Below are positions 54,528-62,613 of a stretch of 64,000 nucleotides of DNA, piece after piece; positions within the stretch are counted from its first letter, which is position 1; every line of letters begins with the position of its first letter. The DNA is taken from positions 30,272 to 94,271 of the forward strand of contig NZ_KB897906.1 in assembly GCF_000377205.1 (NCBI RefSeq). The letters are read 5' to 3'. The position numbers and the translations under genes are program-made. The notes beneath the pieces are model-generated. The model was given only the letters and a program-made list of their open reading frames with translations, had not been told where the DNA came from and did not search any database. The stretch comes from Thioalkalivibrio sp. ALJ3. GTDB taxonomy: Bacteria > Pseudomonadota > Gammaproteobacteria > Ectothiorhodospirales > Ectothiorhodospiraceae.

Positions 54528-55634
54528 ATGCCAGTAAAGGTACTGGTGGTGGACGACTCCGGGTTCTTCCGCCGTCGCATCGCCGAGATTCTGGATTCCG
54601 ACGCGGGTATTGAAGTCGTCGGCAGCGCGGAAAACGGCGAGGAGGCGATTCGCAAGGTCAAGGAACTGGATCCCGATGTCGTGACCATGGACATCGAGAT
54701 GCCGGTAATGGATGGCATTACCGCTGTGCGCAGGATCATGGCGGAAAATCCCCGCCCGGTGTTGATGTTCTCGAGCCTGACGATCGAAGGTGCTCAGGCG
54801 ACGCTGGATGCGCTGGAGGCCGGGGCGGTCGATTTTCTACCGAAGCGCTTCAGCGATATCGCGTCCGACGAAGACAGCGCCCGCATGTTGTTGCGCCGAC
54901 GGGTGCGCAGCCTTTCGCGCAGCCGGGCCCGCTCGGCCAGCGAACCCGGAAGCGTGCGGCCGGCGGTGGAGGCTCGGCCGTCGGCGCGCCGCGAAGAGGC
55001 GGACCGCAAGGCCGCCGAGGTGCAGCGTCAGGCGCCGCCGGTCAGCCGCCCGGCGGTACCGTTGCGCCAGGTTCGCGCCGTGCTGATCGGGACGTCCACG
55101 GGGGGGCCGGTGGCTCTGCAGGAGGTCCTTAAAGGGCTACCCGCGAATTTTCCGCAGCCGATTTTGCTGGTCCAGCATATGCCTGCGAGCTTTACGCCCG
55201 CGTTTGCCGAACGCCTGGATGCAATGTGCCAGATCCGGGTCAAGCAGGCCGAGGACGGAGATGTGATGCGTCCGGGGGTCGCCCTGCTGGCTCCCGGGGG
55301 GATGCAAACCACCCTGGAGCGCGGTAGCCAAACCACGGTGCGGGTGAGCGAGAGCCCGTTGGGTACGATCTACAAGCCCAGCGTGGATGCCGCGTTCAGT
55401 TCGGCGGTGGAGGCTTTGCGTGGTCAGGTGTTGGCCGTGGTGCTGACCGGAATGGGTGCGGACGGTCGCGAGGGTGCGCGGGCACTGAAGGCCGCCGGTG
55501 CGCAGGTCTGGGCACAGGACGCCGCGACGTCGGTCGTGTATGGCATGCCCGCCGCAGTTGCAGAGGCTGGGCTGGTGGACCAGGTGTACCCGTTGCCGGA
55601 GGTTGGCCCGGCACTGGTGAAGGGGTTTTGCTAG
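54528..55634 (+). CDS. cheB: Chemoreceptor methylesterase CheB
   Basis: This 368-residue protein has a receiver (VLVVDDSGFFRR, Asp in VVTMDIEMPVMDG, Lys in PKRF) and a C-terminal methylesterase with Ser in LIGTSTGGP, His in LVQHMP and Asp in TGMGADGREG. It demethylates or deamidates chemoreceptors when phosphorylated by CheA. No cheR is in this window. It starts two bases after cheA. Confidence 0.95.
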   Translation: MPVKVLVVDDSGFFRRRIAEILDSDAGIEVVGSAENGEEAIRKVKELDPDVVTMDIEMPVMDGITAVRRIMAENPRPVLMFSSLTIEGAQATLDALEAGAVDFLPKRFSDIASDEDSARMLLRRRVRSLSRSRARSASEPGSVRPAVEARPSARREEADRKAAEVQRQAPPVSRPAVPLRQVRAVLIGTSTGGPVALQEVLKGLPANFPQPILLVQHMPASFTPAFAERLDAMCQIRVKQAEDGDVMRPGVALLAPGGMQTTLERGSQTTVRVSESPLGTIYKPSVDAAFSSAVEALRGQVLAVVLTGMGADGREGARALKAAGAQVWAQDAATSVVYGMPAAVAEAGLVDQVYPLPEVGPALVKGFC

Positions 55635-56378
55635 ATGGATATCCTGAGCCTCATCGGGGTCACCCTGGGGCTCGTCGCGGTGCTCGGGGGGAGCATCGCG
55701 AAAGGGAGTGGTCTGGGTGCACTCTGGAATGCGGCCGCGTTCGTGATCGTGGTGCTCGGGACGCTCGGGGCCACCCTGGTACAGGCCCGGATGGCGGTTT
55801 TCCTGCACGGGATGCGGATCCTGCCCTGGGCCTTCAAGCCTCCTCGGATCGACAACGAGGCGATGCTGGAACGCATCGTGGAATGGTCCAACGTGGCACG
55901 CAAGGAGGGGCTTCTCGGCCTTGAAACCCTGGCCGACGAAGAGAACGACGAGTTTGCCCGCAAGGGACTCCAGCTACTGGTTGATGGCTCCGAACCGCAG
56001 ACGATCCGCCAGATTCTCGAGGCGGACCTGGACAATCGCGAGCACTTCGATACCCAGGGCGCCAAGGTATTCGAGAGCATGGGGGTCTACGCCCCGACGC
56101 TGGGTATTGTGGGCGCCGTGATGGGGTTGATGGCGGTCATGCAGAACCTCGCGGATCCGAGCAAGCTCGGGGCGGGGATTGCCGCGGCCTTTGTCGCCAC
56201 CATCTACGGGATCGCTTCGGCGAATCTGCTGTTCCTTCCGGTGGCGAACAAGCTGAAGTCGATTATCCAGAAGCGCTCCCAGCATCAGCTGATGCTGATG
56301 GAAGGGCTGATCTCCATCGCCGAGGGGGAAAACCCGCGCAATATCGAAAGCAAGCTTAGCGGCTTCATCCGCGAGTGA
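55635..56378 (+). CDS. motC: Flagellar stator protein MotC (MotA family)
   Basis: This 247-residue stator subunit has four membrane helices. ERIVEWSNVARKEGLLGLE and the pore segment GIVGAVMGLMAVMQNL match proton-channel MotA/PomA types. It pairs with the next gene. The position after cheB is as in Pseudomonas motCD. ATG follows the cheB stop directly. Confidence 0.92.
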   Translation: MDILSLIGVTLGLVAVLGGSIAKGSGLGALWNAAAFVIVVLGTLGATLVQARMAVFLHGMRILPWAFKPPRIDNEAMLERIVEWSNVARKEGLLGLETLADEENDEFARKGLQLLVDGSEPQTIRQILEADLDNREHFDTQGAKVFESMGVYAPTLGIVGAVMGLMAVMQNLADPSKLGAGIAAAFVATIYGIASANLLFLPVANKLKSIIQKRSQHQLMLMEGLISIAEGENPRNIESKLSGFIRE

Positions 56379-56385
56379 GGTCGCA

Positions 56386-57303
56386 ATGGCTCGGCGCAAA
56401 CGCCACGAAGAAGCAGAGAACCATGAGGCCTGGGCGATTCCGTATGGCGACCTGGTCACGCTGCTGCTCGCGTTCTTTGTGGTGATGTACGCCATCTCCT
56501 CGGTGGATGACGGCAAGTATCGGGTGCTGTCGGAATCACTGGTCGATGCGTTCCGTGCCCCGGCCCAGACCGATCCGATTCAGGTCGGTGAACCCACCGT
56601 GTCACGCGATCATTCCCTTGACGAGATGCGCGCGCTGGTACCGATCGAGGTACAGCCCGGCATTATGGAGGAGGGTGTGGCACCCATCGACATGGCCTTC
56701 TCCGGTCTGCTCGACGACGCGGGCACGGATGACGAGCTTCAGGAATTCCTGGAGGCACTGGCCGATGTGGCGGACGAGCTGGAGATGGCGATGGCGCCAC
56801 TGATCGAGGATGGCGATCTCCGTGTCAGTCGCGAGGCGTACTGGCTGGAAATCGAGATTACCAGCCGACTGCTGTTCGGGAGTGGCTCGGCCACACTGAA
56901 TCCTGAGGCCCGGGCCTTGCTGGACGAGGTCGGGGCGATTCTCGCGCCTCGTGTCTCGCGAGTGCACGTCGAGGGCCATACGGACAATGTTCCAATCCAG
57001 ACGGCGGTCTATCCTTCCAACTGGGAGCTCTCGTCGGGGCGTGCAGCGGCCGTGGTGAGCGTGTTCGAAGATGCGGGCATCGAACCGCAGAATCTGGTGG
57101 CCCTCGGTTACGGGGAACATCGGCCGGTAGCCAGCAACGACACGGAACAAGGGCGGGCGGAGAATCGGCGAGTGGCCATCGTGGTTCTCCCTGGTGCTCG
57201 GCCGCGCGAGGATGGCACGCAGGAGCCCGAGCAGCTGCGAGAGGACCTGCCTTTGTCGCTGCAGTCACCGACGATGGATGGAAACGGGGGGAGTTCCGAG
57301 TGA
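56386..57303 (+). CDS. motD: Flagellar stator protein MotD (MotB family)
   Basis: This 305-residue stator subunit has one membrane helix near residues 20-40 (IPYGDLVTLLLAFFVVMYAIS) with the ion-binding Asp in YGDLVT. The OmpA-like peptidoglycan-binding domain includes VHVEGHTDNVPIQT and NWELSSGRAAAVV. It overlaps the next start (GTGA). Confidence 0.93.
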   Translation: MARRKRHEEAENHEAWAIPYGDLVTLLLAFFVVMYAISSVDDGKYRVLSESLVDAFRAPAQTDPIQVGEPTVSRDHSLDEMRALVPIEVQPGIMEEGVAPIDMAFSGLLDDAGTDDELQEFLEALADVADELEMAMAPLIEDGDLRVSREAYWLEIEITSRLLFGSGSATLNPEARALLDEVGAILAPRVSRVHVEGHTDNVPIQTAVYPSNWELSSGRAAAVVSVFEDAGIEPQNLVALGYGEHRPVASNDTEQGRAENRRVAIVVLPGARPREDGTQEPEQLREDLPLSLQSPTMDGNGGSSE

Positions 57304-58100
57304 AAATCTGGGCGGTTGCCAACCAGAAAGGTGGGGTCGGCAAGACCACGACAACGGTGACCCTGAGTGGGTTGCTGTCTGGACCGGAACAGCGCGTTCT
57401 GATGGTCGACGTCGACCCGCATGGGTCGCTGACGGCCTATTTTGGGCATGACCCTGAAACGGCCACGCGCGGGGTGTACGAACTGTTCAGCCAGTGTGCG
57501 GAGGGCAAGCGCCCGGATCCGCGTGGATTGATCCGCGAGACCCGTTTCCCGGGTCTGGACCTGCTGACGGCCAGCACGGCACTGGCCACGCTCGATCGGC
57601 AACTGGGTACGCGCAGTGGCATGGGCCTGGTGCTGCGCCAGGCGCTGGAGCAGGTCGCAGACCAGTACGACTATGTGCTGATGGACTGCCCGCCCATGCT
57701 GGGAGTGTTGATGGTGAATGCACTGGCCGCCTGTGATGAGCTCCTGGTTCCGGTGCAGACGGAGTTTCTCGCGCTCAAGGGGCTCGAACGCATGATCAAC
57801 ACCTTGAAAATGGTTCAGAAATCGCGCAAGGCCGAGCTTCACTACCGGATTATTCCCACCCTGTTTGACCGGCGCACACGTGCCGCCCACGAGGCGCTCG
57901 CGGAGTTGCGGCGCCTCTACGGAGATGAGGTGTGGCCCGGCGTGATTCCGGTCGATACCAAATTCCGCGATGCATCGAGTGCGGGGCAGCCGCTTTGCTT
58001 CATGATCCCGGATGCCCGGGGCGTGCTGGCCTATTCGGACTTGCTGGAGGCGATTGGCGGGCGGCTGTCGGAGCCGCATGCCAGGAGGCAAAAGGGATGA
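57300..58100 (+). CDS. ParA-family ATPase of the chemotaxis cluster
   Basis: This 266-residue ParA/Soj-type ATPase has the deviant Walker A NQKGGVGKTTTTV near residue 8, VDVDPHGSLT and VLMDCPPMLG. In Pseudomonas and Vibrio the same position holds ParC/ParP-linked proteins that place chemoreceptor arrays at the pole. GTG start in overlap with motD, and its stop overlaps the CheW-like gene. Confidence 0.9.
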   Translation: MKIWAVANQKGGVGKTTTTVTLSGLLSGPEQRVLMVDVDPHGSLTAYFGHDPETATRGVYELFSQCAEGKRPDPRGLIRETRFPGLDLLTASTALATLDRQLGTRSGMGLVLRQALEQVADQYDYVLMDCPPMLGVLMVNALAACDELLVPVQTEFLALKGLERMINTLKMVQKSRKAELHYRIIPTLFDRRTRAAHEALAELRRLYGDEVWPGVIPVDTKFRDASSAGQPLCFMIPDARGVLAYSDLLEAIGGRLSEPHARRQKG

Positions 58101-58816
58101 ACCGTTCCCGGGAAGACAATCTGGCACTGAAGGCGGAGCCCGAGGCGCTGAACGACTATTTCGGCAGCTTGCTGGACGAGCCCGCGCCGACGGCCCCGGC
58201 CCATCTTCTGCGAGCGGATATTCTGGAGCCTCGACCGGCTCCCACAGAGCCCGAACCCGCACTGGAAGTCGATGCGCCCACGACTGCGCAACCGGTGGCA
58301 CCGCCCGCTCCGCCGCGTACGGTAATCGAGAGCGACGAGTATCCCCGCCCGTCCGATCGATTCTCGGCCTTGGTGCTGGAGGCCGGGAATCTGACCCTGT
58401 TGGCGCCGCTGGCCTCGCTGGGAGGTGTAGCCCCGCTGGCAGAGCTGGACGTTCGGCCTACACCCAACCATTCGGTCTGGTATCTGGGTCTGGCCGATAC
58501 CAAGCAGGGCCGGGTACAGCTGATCGATCTGGCGGCGGTGGTGACGCCCGAAGATCGGGAATATGAGCCGGATACGGCCCGACACGTCGTGTTCCTGGCG
58601 GGTTCGCGCTTTGCGCTGGCTTGCCGCTCGATTCAGGGAACGCGCGTCATTGATCCGCAAAATCTGCGCTGGCGGAGTCACCGCAAACGGCTACCCTGGC
58701 TGGCCGGGGTGGAGCGCGAGCAGATGGCGACACTGCTGGATTTGGAGGCCCTGGATCGTACCCTGGACCAGGGCAATTGGGAGATGGGCTCAAGCCAGGG
58801 CGAGCGCGGCCGATAA
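58097..58816 (+). CDS. CheW-like protein with N-terminal extension (ParP-like)
   Basis: This 239-residue protein has a proline-rich N-terminus (about 1-90, with EALNDYFGSLLDEP near residue 18) and a divergent CheW-like domain (RFSALVLEAGNLTLLAPLASL, then NHSVWYLGLADT and GRVQLIDLAAVV). This layout, next to ParA, resembles ParP, which ties ParC to chemoreceptor arrays. The identification is by context and fold. Confidence 0.75.
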   Translation: MNRSREDNLALKAEPEALNDYFGSLLDEPAPTAPAHLLRADILEPRPAPTEPEPALEVDAPTTAQPVAPPAPPRTVIESDEYPRPSDRFSALVLEAGNLTLLAPLASLGGVAPLAELDVRPTPNHSVWYLGLADTKQGRVQLIDLAAVVTPEDREYEPDTARHVVFLAGSRFALACRSIQGTRVIDPQNLRWRSHRKRLPWLAGVEREQMATLLDLEALDRTLDQGNWEMGSSQGERGR

Positions 58817-58874
58817 CGTATTCAGGAACTGAACACCGGGCCCGCAGCAAGGGCTCGCGAGCGACGAGGAAGAC

Positions 58875-59360
58875 ATGAGCAGCGCACAAGACGTAGAAGC
58901 CATGGCCAAGGCCGATACCGCCCCGTATGTGACGTTCAGTCTCGCGGAGGAAACCTACGCGATTGATGTCCTGCAGGTGCAGGAGGTACTGAAGGTTACG
59001 GAGATCGCGCCGGTTCCCGGTGTTCCGGACTATATCCTCGGCATCATCAATCTGCGTGGCAATGTCGTGACGGTGATTGATGCGCGCCGGCGCATGGGGC
59101 TCGAGGATCGCGAGCCGGACGAGGCTTCGCGCATCGTGATTATTGATGTGGACAATCAGAATGTCGGCATTCTGGTGGATTCCGTCTCGGAGGTCGTACG
59201 GATCTCACTGGATTCGGTCGAGCCCGCACCGGAGGTAGGCAACGACGACAGTTCCCGCTTCATACAGGGGGTGACCAGCACAGAGCAGGGGCTCACCATT
59301 CTGGTCGATCTGAACAAGCTGCTGTCCGACGAGGAATGGGCGCAGTTGCGGGAGCTGTAG
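58875..59360 (+). CDS. cheW: Chemotaxis coupling protein CheW
   Basis: This 161-residue protein links chemoreceptors to CheA. The family motifs YVTFSLAEETYAIDVLQVQEVL, PVPGVPDYILGIINLRGNVVTVID and VGILVDSVSEVV are clear. GAGGAAGAC precedes ATG. Confidence 0.95.
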   Translation: MSSAQDVEAMAKADTAPYVTFSLAEETYAIDVLQVQEVLKVTEIAPVPGVPDYILGIINLRGNVVTVIDARRRMGLEDREPDEASRIVIIDVDNQNVGILVDSVSEVVRISLDSVEPAPEVGNDDSSRFIQGVTSTEQGLTILVDLNKLLSDEEWAQLREL

Positions 59361-59456
59361 GACACACAGACGAATCGGCGAACGGGAACCCCCACCCATT
59401 CGGGAGGACCAAACAAGCAGGTTCCCGAAAACGCGTCACTGGCGGGAGGTGGGATC

Positions 59457-59681
59457 ATGGTGGATGAGCTGCAGCCGGACCGCTCGGTTCGGCCGATCAA
59501 ACCCTCGACCACGACCAATCCCACTGTGCGTCCGGTTCATACGACCGTGCCGGGCCGGACCCTCAGTGACGACCATGATCGTGACCCGTTGCTGCGCCCG
59601 GCTGTCAAGCCCGCGCAACAGCGTTCCCCGCGTGACTCCGGCAAGCGCCCCCGCAAGGGGCTGATTGACGATTACGCCTGA
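59457..59681 (+). CDS. Small basic protein of unknown function
   Basis: This 74-residue, proline-rich and basic protein has no family I recognise. It ends GKRPRKGLIDDYA. A strong GGGAGGTGGGATC site before ATG 59457 and its place between cheW and the DUF2802-like gene support it as real. It may be a flexible adaptor in the motility cluster. Confidence 0.5.
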   Translation: MVDELQPDRSVRPIKPSTTTNPTVRPVHTTVPGRTLSDDHDRDPLLRPAVKPAQQRSPRDSGKRPRKGLIDDYA

Positions 59682-59775
59682 TCGGCGTCGCGCCAACAGG
59701 GGCCGAGCTGCCCGGCTGGTGTGCGAGGCCGTTTCACGCGACAATCGCCACTGATTCGTTTGGAGTGCATCGCCG

Positions 59776-60195
59776 ATGGGGGAAGGCATACTGGTGTGGA
59801 TCGTCGCGGCAATCGCCTTGGTGGCGAGCGTCGTTGCGGTGCTGGCCGTCTCCCTGGTGCTGACCCTGCGCCGCCAGCTTGCAGCCTTGCGTCAGGACTA
59901 TCAGCGTCAGGCCACGTCGGTGATGGCGCTGCAAGGTGCAATGAAGGTTATCTCCCAAGGGGTGGTCAACCACAGTCAGGCGCAGTCCGCCGTACAGCGC
60001 GCACTGGAACGACTCAATGACCAGCAAAGCGAGTTGCGCGCGCGGGATGCCGATGACGGTGCCTACCAACAGGCGATCGAACTCATCCGGCAGGGGCGCG
60101 AGCGGGAAGAGGTGCGCCGGATGTGCGGCCTGACCACCACCGAGCTGGACCTCCTGTACAGCTTGCACGCCCCGGGTTCCGCCAACCGTCGCTGA
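59776..60195 (+). CDS. DUF2802-like membrane-anchored protein
   Basis: This 139-residue protein has one N-terminal membrane helix (ILVWIVAAIALVASVVAVLAV), a coiled-coil region and a C-terminal EEVRRMCGLTTTELDLL that looks like a small helix-turn-helix. It matches DUF2802 proteins found after cheW in Pseudomonas (near PA1465). Function unknown. GGAG lies ten bases before ATG. Confidence 0.75.
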   Translation: MGEGILVWIVAAIALVASVVAVLAVSLVLTLRRQLAALRQDYQRQATSVMALQGAMKVISQGVVNHSQAQSAVQRALERLNDQQSELRARDADDGAYQQAIELIRQGREREEVRRMCGLTTTELDLLYSLHAPGSANRR

Positions 60196-60212
60196 TTTCC
60201 GGTTGCCAGCCC

Positions 60213-60572
60213 TTATTCATCCGGGCTGGAGTCATCGTGACGGTACCCCCGGTCGCGATCCTCGGGCGTGATGCCGGCCAGAATGAACACGAATGCCAGA
60301 ACTTCGGCTACCGCGATATAGAGGCTTTCCGGGATTTCATCACCAAGGGGTACCTGCGCAAGTGCCTCGCTCAGTCCGGGGTCCTGATGCAGCGGGATCC
60401 CGTGCTCCTCGGCAATACGCAGGATCTGTTCGGCCGTTACCCCGCTGCCGCTGGCCGTGATCCGTGGTGCCCGTTGCCTGTCCCATTCCAGCGCAACCGC
60501 GCGCGGCGGGCGCGGATCTCGCGGCTCGACGGTTGGTTCCTCGTGGTGGTAGGGGCCTCGGCGCTTGCTCAT
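60213..60572 (-). CDS. Orphan FlhB C-terminal domain protein
   Basis: This 119-residue protein resembles the cytoplasmic end of FlhB/YscU only: AVALEWDRQRAPRITASG, EEHGIPLHQDPGLSEAL and IPESLYIAVAEVLAFVFIL. The autocleavage NPTH site and membrane part are absent. Such FlhB-like proteins occur beside flagellar genes in many bacteria and can substitute for the cleaved C-terminal part of FlhB. It follows a second FliK-like gene with only eight bases between, so the two likely work together. Confidence 0.85.
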   Translation of the reverse strand: MSKRRGPYHHEEPTVEPRDPRPPRAVALEWDRQRAPRITASGSGVTAEQILRIAEEHGIPLHQDPGLSEALAQVPLGDEIPESLYIAVAEVLAFVFILAGITPEDRDRGYRHDDSSPDE

Positions 60573-60580
60573 GTGTTCAC

Positions 60581-61897
60581 TCAGGCCCGTTCGTCCAGAA
60601 GGCCTTCCCGGAGCGTAACGCTCGCGGGGTCTCGCGGCTCCACCCGAGCTTCGCGCACCGACACGGATCCGATGTGCAGTTCGCGCCCGATCAGGCGCTG
60701 CCGCAGTTCCGGAGTCCCGGAATGCAGGCGTTCGGCGGTTTCCGGCCGTTCGGCCGTGAAATGCACGGAAACGCGACCATCCCTCAGCGCAATGGCGACG
60801 CGGGTCGGCCCCAGGGCCTGCAGGTCGAGGTCCAGCACGAGTGTCCATCCTTCCGGACGTTCCGGGGGACGTCCTTCTTCACGCTGTAATTGACCGGCCA
60901 GCGCATGTATCCCCTGCGGGCTGCGAAAGGGGAGTTCGAAAAACCACCGAGGGTGGCCTTCATCGTCACCCTGCACGCTGGGTTGCAGGGAGTGTATTTG
61001 CAGCGTCGTGATGCGCTTCAGCATTCCTTCGATCAGCCCTGTTAATGGCCCGAGAGGTAGTAGTGCTGCCGTGCCTGGCGGGGGAGGGGGCGGGGTGCTG
61101 GTCTGCGCCGGAGAGGGGATGCGCGTTTCGCCTGCCTGGCGCAGATGTTCGGCCACTCGCAGTAACTGGGCCTTGAGATCCTGGGAGGGTGTACCGGAGG
61201 TGTTAGAGCGTGCCCCCTGCGCCAGCATGGCTTCCAGCCACAGCCCGGACTGCTGAATGTGCCGGTTGACCCCTTCCGGGGTAACAAGGCGCACGGCAGG
61301 CGGTGTCAGTTCGAGCAGGCGGTTCATGGCCGGCAGGATCTGGCCTTCGCTCGCTGCGGGCTGCACACCAGAGGACGGGACGGCGGCCAGTGTGGCCTGG
61401 AGCGTCTGCATGCCAGTGGCGAGCCCGCGTGCCCCGGGAATCTGGTGGCGCAGCTCGCGCAAAAGCCACTGTGTTGGGTCCTGTGGACCAGTTGCCGGTT
61501 GACCCGCAGTCGCCTGGCCGGCCCCCTGGCTTGTGGCAGGCGCCGTCGCCGAGGTCCCGCTCGGAAGGGCCGATGCGGGCAGGGGCATCAGGCGTACCTC
61601 AAGGCGTGGTTCCGTTCGAACCACCTCGGCCAGAGCCACGTGCGGCCCGGCCTGGCTGCCCGGGAGCAAGGCGCTGGGCAGCGGTGTTGCCAGTTGCGCG
61701 TTGAATGCGGGCGCACGGGCCTCACCGGAAGGCGCTATCGGACGCAGTTGTACACTGCGTTCGGCGAGTTGGCCGACGATCTGGACCTGAAGGCGGGTGC
61801 CGGTTTCCAGCGCCGGCATCCCGCCCTGACGCGAGCCTGCGCGCTCGACGCCTGTCGTGGGCAATCCGGTCGGGCGGGGGCCGGTAAAGTCGGGCAT
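60581..61897 (-). CDS. Second FliK-like hook-length control protein
   Basis: This 438-residue protein has a long alanine/proline/threonine-rich N-terminus and a C-terminal FliK-like domain (WFFELPFRSPQGIHALAGQL, LVLDLDLQALGPTRVAIAL and RVSVHFTAERPETAERL). It shares little with the FliK at 39088 except the domain. It lies before an orphan FlhB C-terminal gene on the same strand and points the opposite way to the main cluster. Confidence 0.8.
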   Translation of the reverse strand: MPDFTGPRPTGLPTTGVERAGSRQGGMPALETGTRLQVQIVGQLAERSVQLRPIAPSGEARAPAFNAQLATPLPSALLPGSQAGPHVALAEVVRTEPRLEVRLMPLPASALPSGTSATAPATSQGAGQATAGQPATGPQDPTQWLLRELRHQIPGARGLATGMQTLQATLAAVPSSGVQPAASEGQILPAMNRLLELTPPAVRLVTPEGVNRHIQQSGLWLEAMLAQGARSNTSGTPSQDLKAQLLRVAEHLRQAGETRIPSPAQTSTPPPPPPGTAALLPLGPLTGLIEGMLKRITTLQIHSLQPSVQGDDEGHPRWFFELPFRSPQGIHALAGQLQREEGRPPERPEGWTLVLDLDLQALGPTRVAIALRDGRVSVHFTAERPETAERLHSGTPELRQRLIGRELHIGSVSVREARVEPRDPASVTLREGLLDERA

Positions 61898-62043
61898 CGG
61901 GTCTCCGGGTGCGGTTTCGGAACGTACCTGCGGTCATAGTGGCATGGTTTCAGCATCGCATACCGCGCCGGTCGCGCCTATACGCGTGGCCAGAGGCGTG
62001 GCTTTGCTATGCTGTGCGTTCACTTTGCGAACATGAAGAAGGC

Positions 62044-62538
62044 ATGCAAAAGATTCGAGTGCTGATGGTTTGTCTGGGCAATATCTGTCGGTCGCCCATG
62101 GCTCACGGTGTCTTCCAGGCACGTGTCCGCGCGCATGGTCTGGAGTCGGCCATCGAGGTGGATTCGGCTGGTACCGCCGGGTATCACGTTGGGGCGCGAC
62201 CGGACCCGCGTGCACGCGAGGAGGCCCGCCGTCGAGGCTACGATCTAGACCCGTTGCGTGCGCGGCAGCTGGAGGCAGAGGACTTCGGGACGTTCGATTA
62301 CATCCTGACCATGGACGAGGCCAACTATCGCAATGCCCAGCAGATCCAGCCGGATGGCGCCCGTGCGCGGCTGCACCGTTTCCTGGAGTTCGCCCAGGAC
62401 CAGCCGGAACGCGAGGTACCGGACCCGTACTATGGCGGGCCGGATGGCTTCGTGCATGTGATGGATCTGGTCGAGGCCGCCAGCGATGGCTTGCTGGACC
62501 ATATATGCCGGGAACACGCGCTGGAGCGCGTATCCTGA
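62044..62538 (+). CDS. Low-molecular-weight protein tyrosine phosphatase
   Basis: This 164-residue enzyme has the active-site loop CLGNICRS (Cys and Arg of Cx5R) near residue 11 and the general acid in VPDPYYGG near 126. Members act on tyrosine kinases of polysaccharide export or on other targets; no kinase gene is adjacent here. ATG 62044 follows GAAGAAGGC; upstream in-frame starts are less likely. It ends at a strong terminator. Confidence 0.92.
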   Translation: MQKIRVLMVCLGNICRSPMAHGVFQARVRAHGLESAIEVDSAGTAGYHVGARPDPRAREEARRRGYDLDPLRARQLEAEDFGTFDYILTMDEANYRNAQQIQPDGARARLHRFLEFAQDQPEREVPDPYYGGPDGFVHVMDLVEAASDGLLDHICREHALERVS

Positions 62539-62570
62539 GGAACCCGGTCAGATGGCTCGGGCGTTTCCTG

Positions 62571-62613
62571 CCGGCCGATAACGGGATCGCCGTTATCGGC
62601 CGGTTTCTTTCTT
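62571..62613 (+). terminator. Intrinsic terminator between phosphatase gene and rne
   Basis: CCGGCCGATAACGG pairs perfectly with CCGTTATCGGCCGG around a five-base loop, followed by TTTCTTTCTT on the plus strand. It suits the phosphatase transcript. The tail is not T-rich on the minus strand. Confidence 0.9.
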
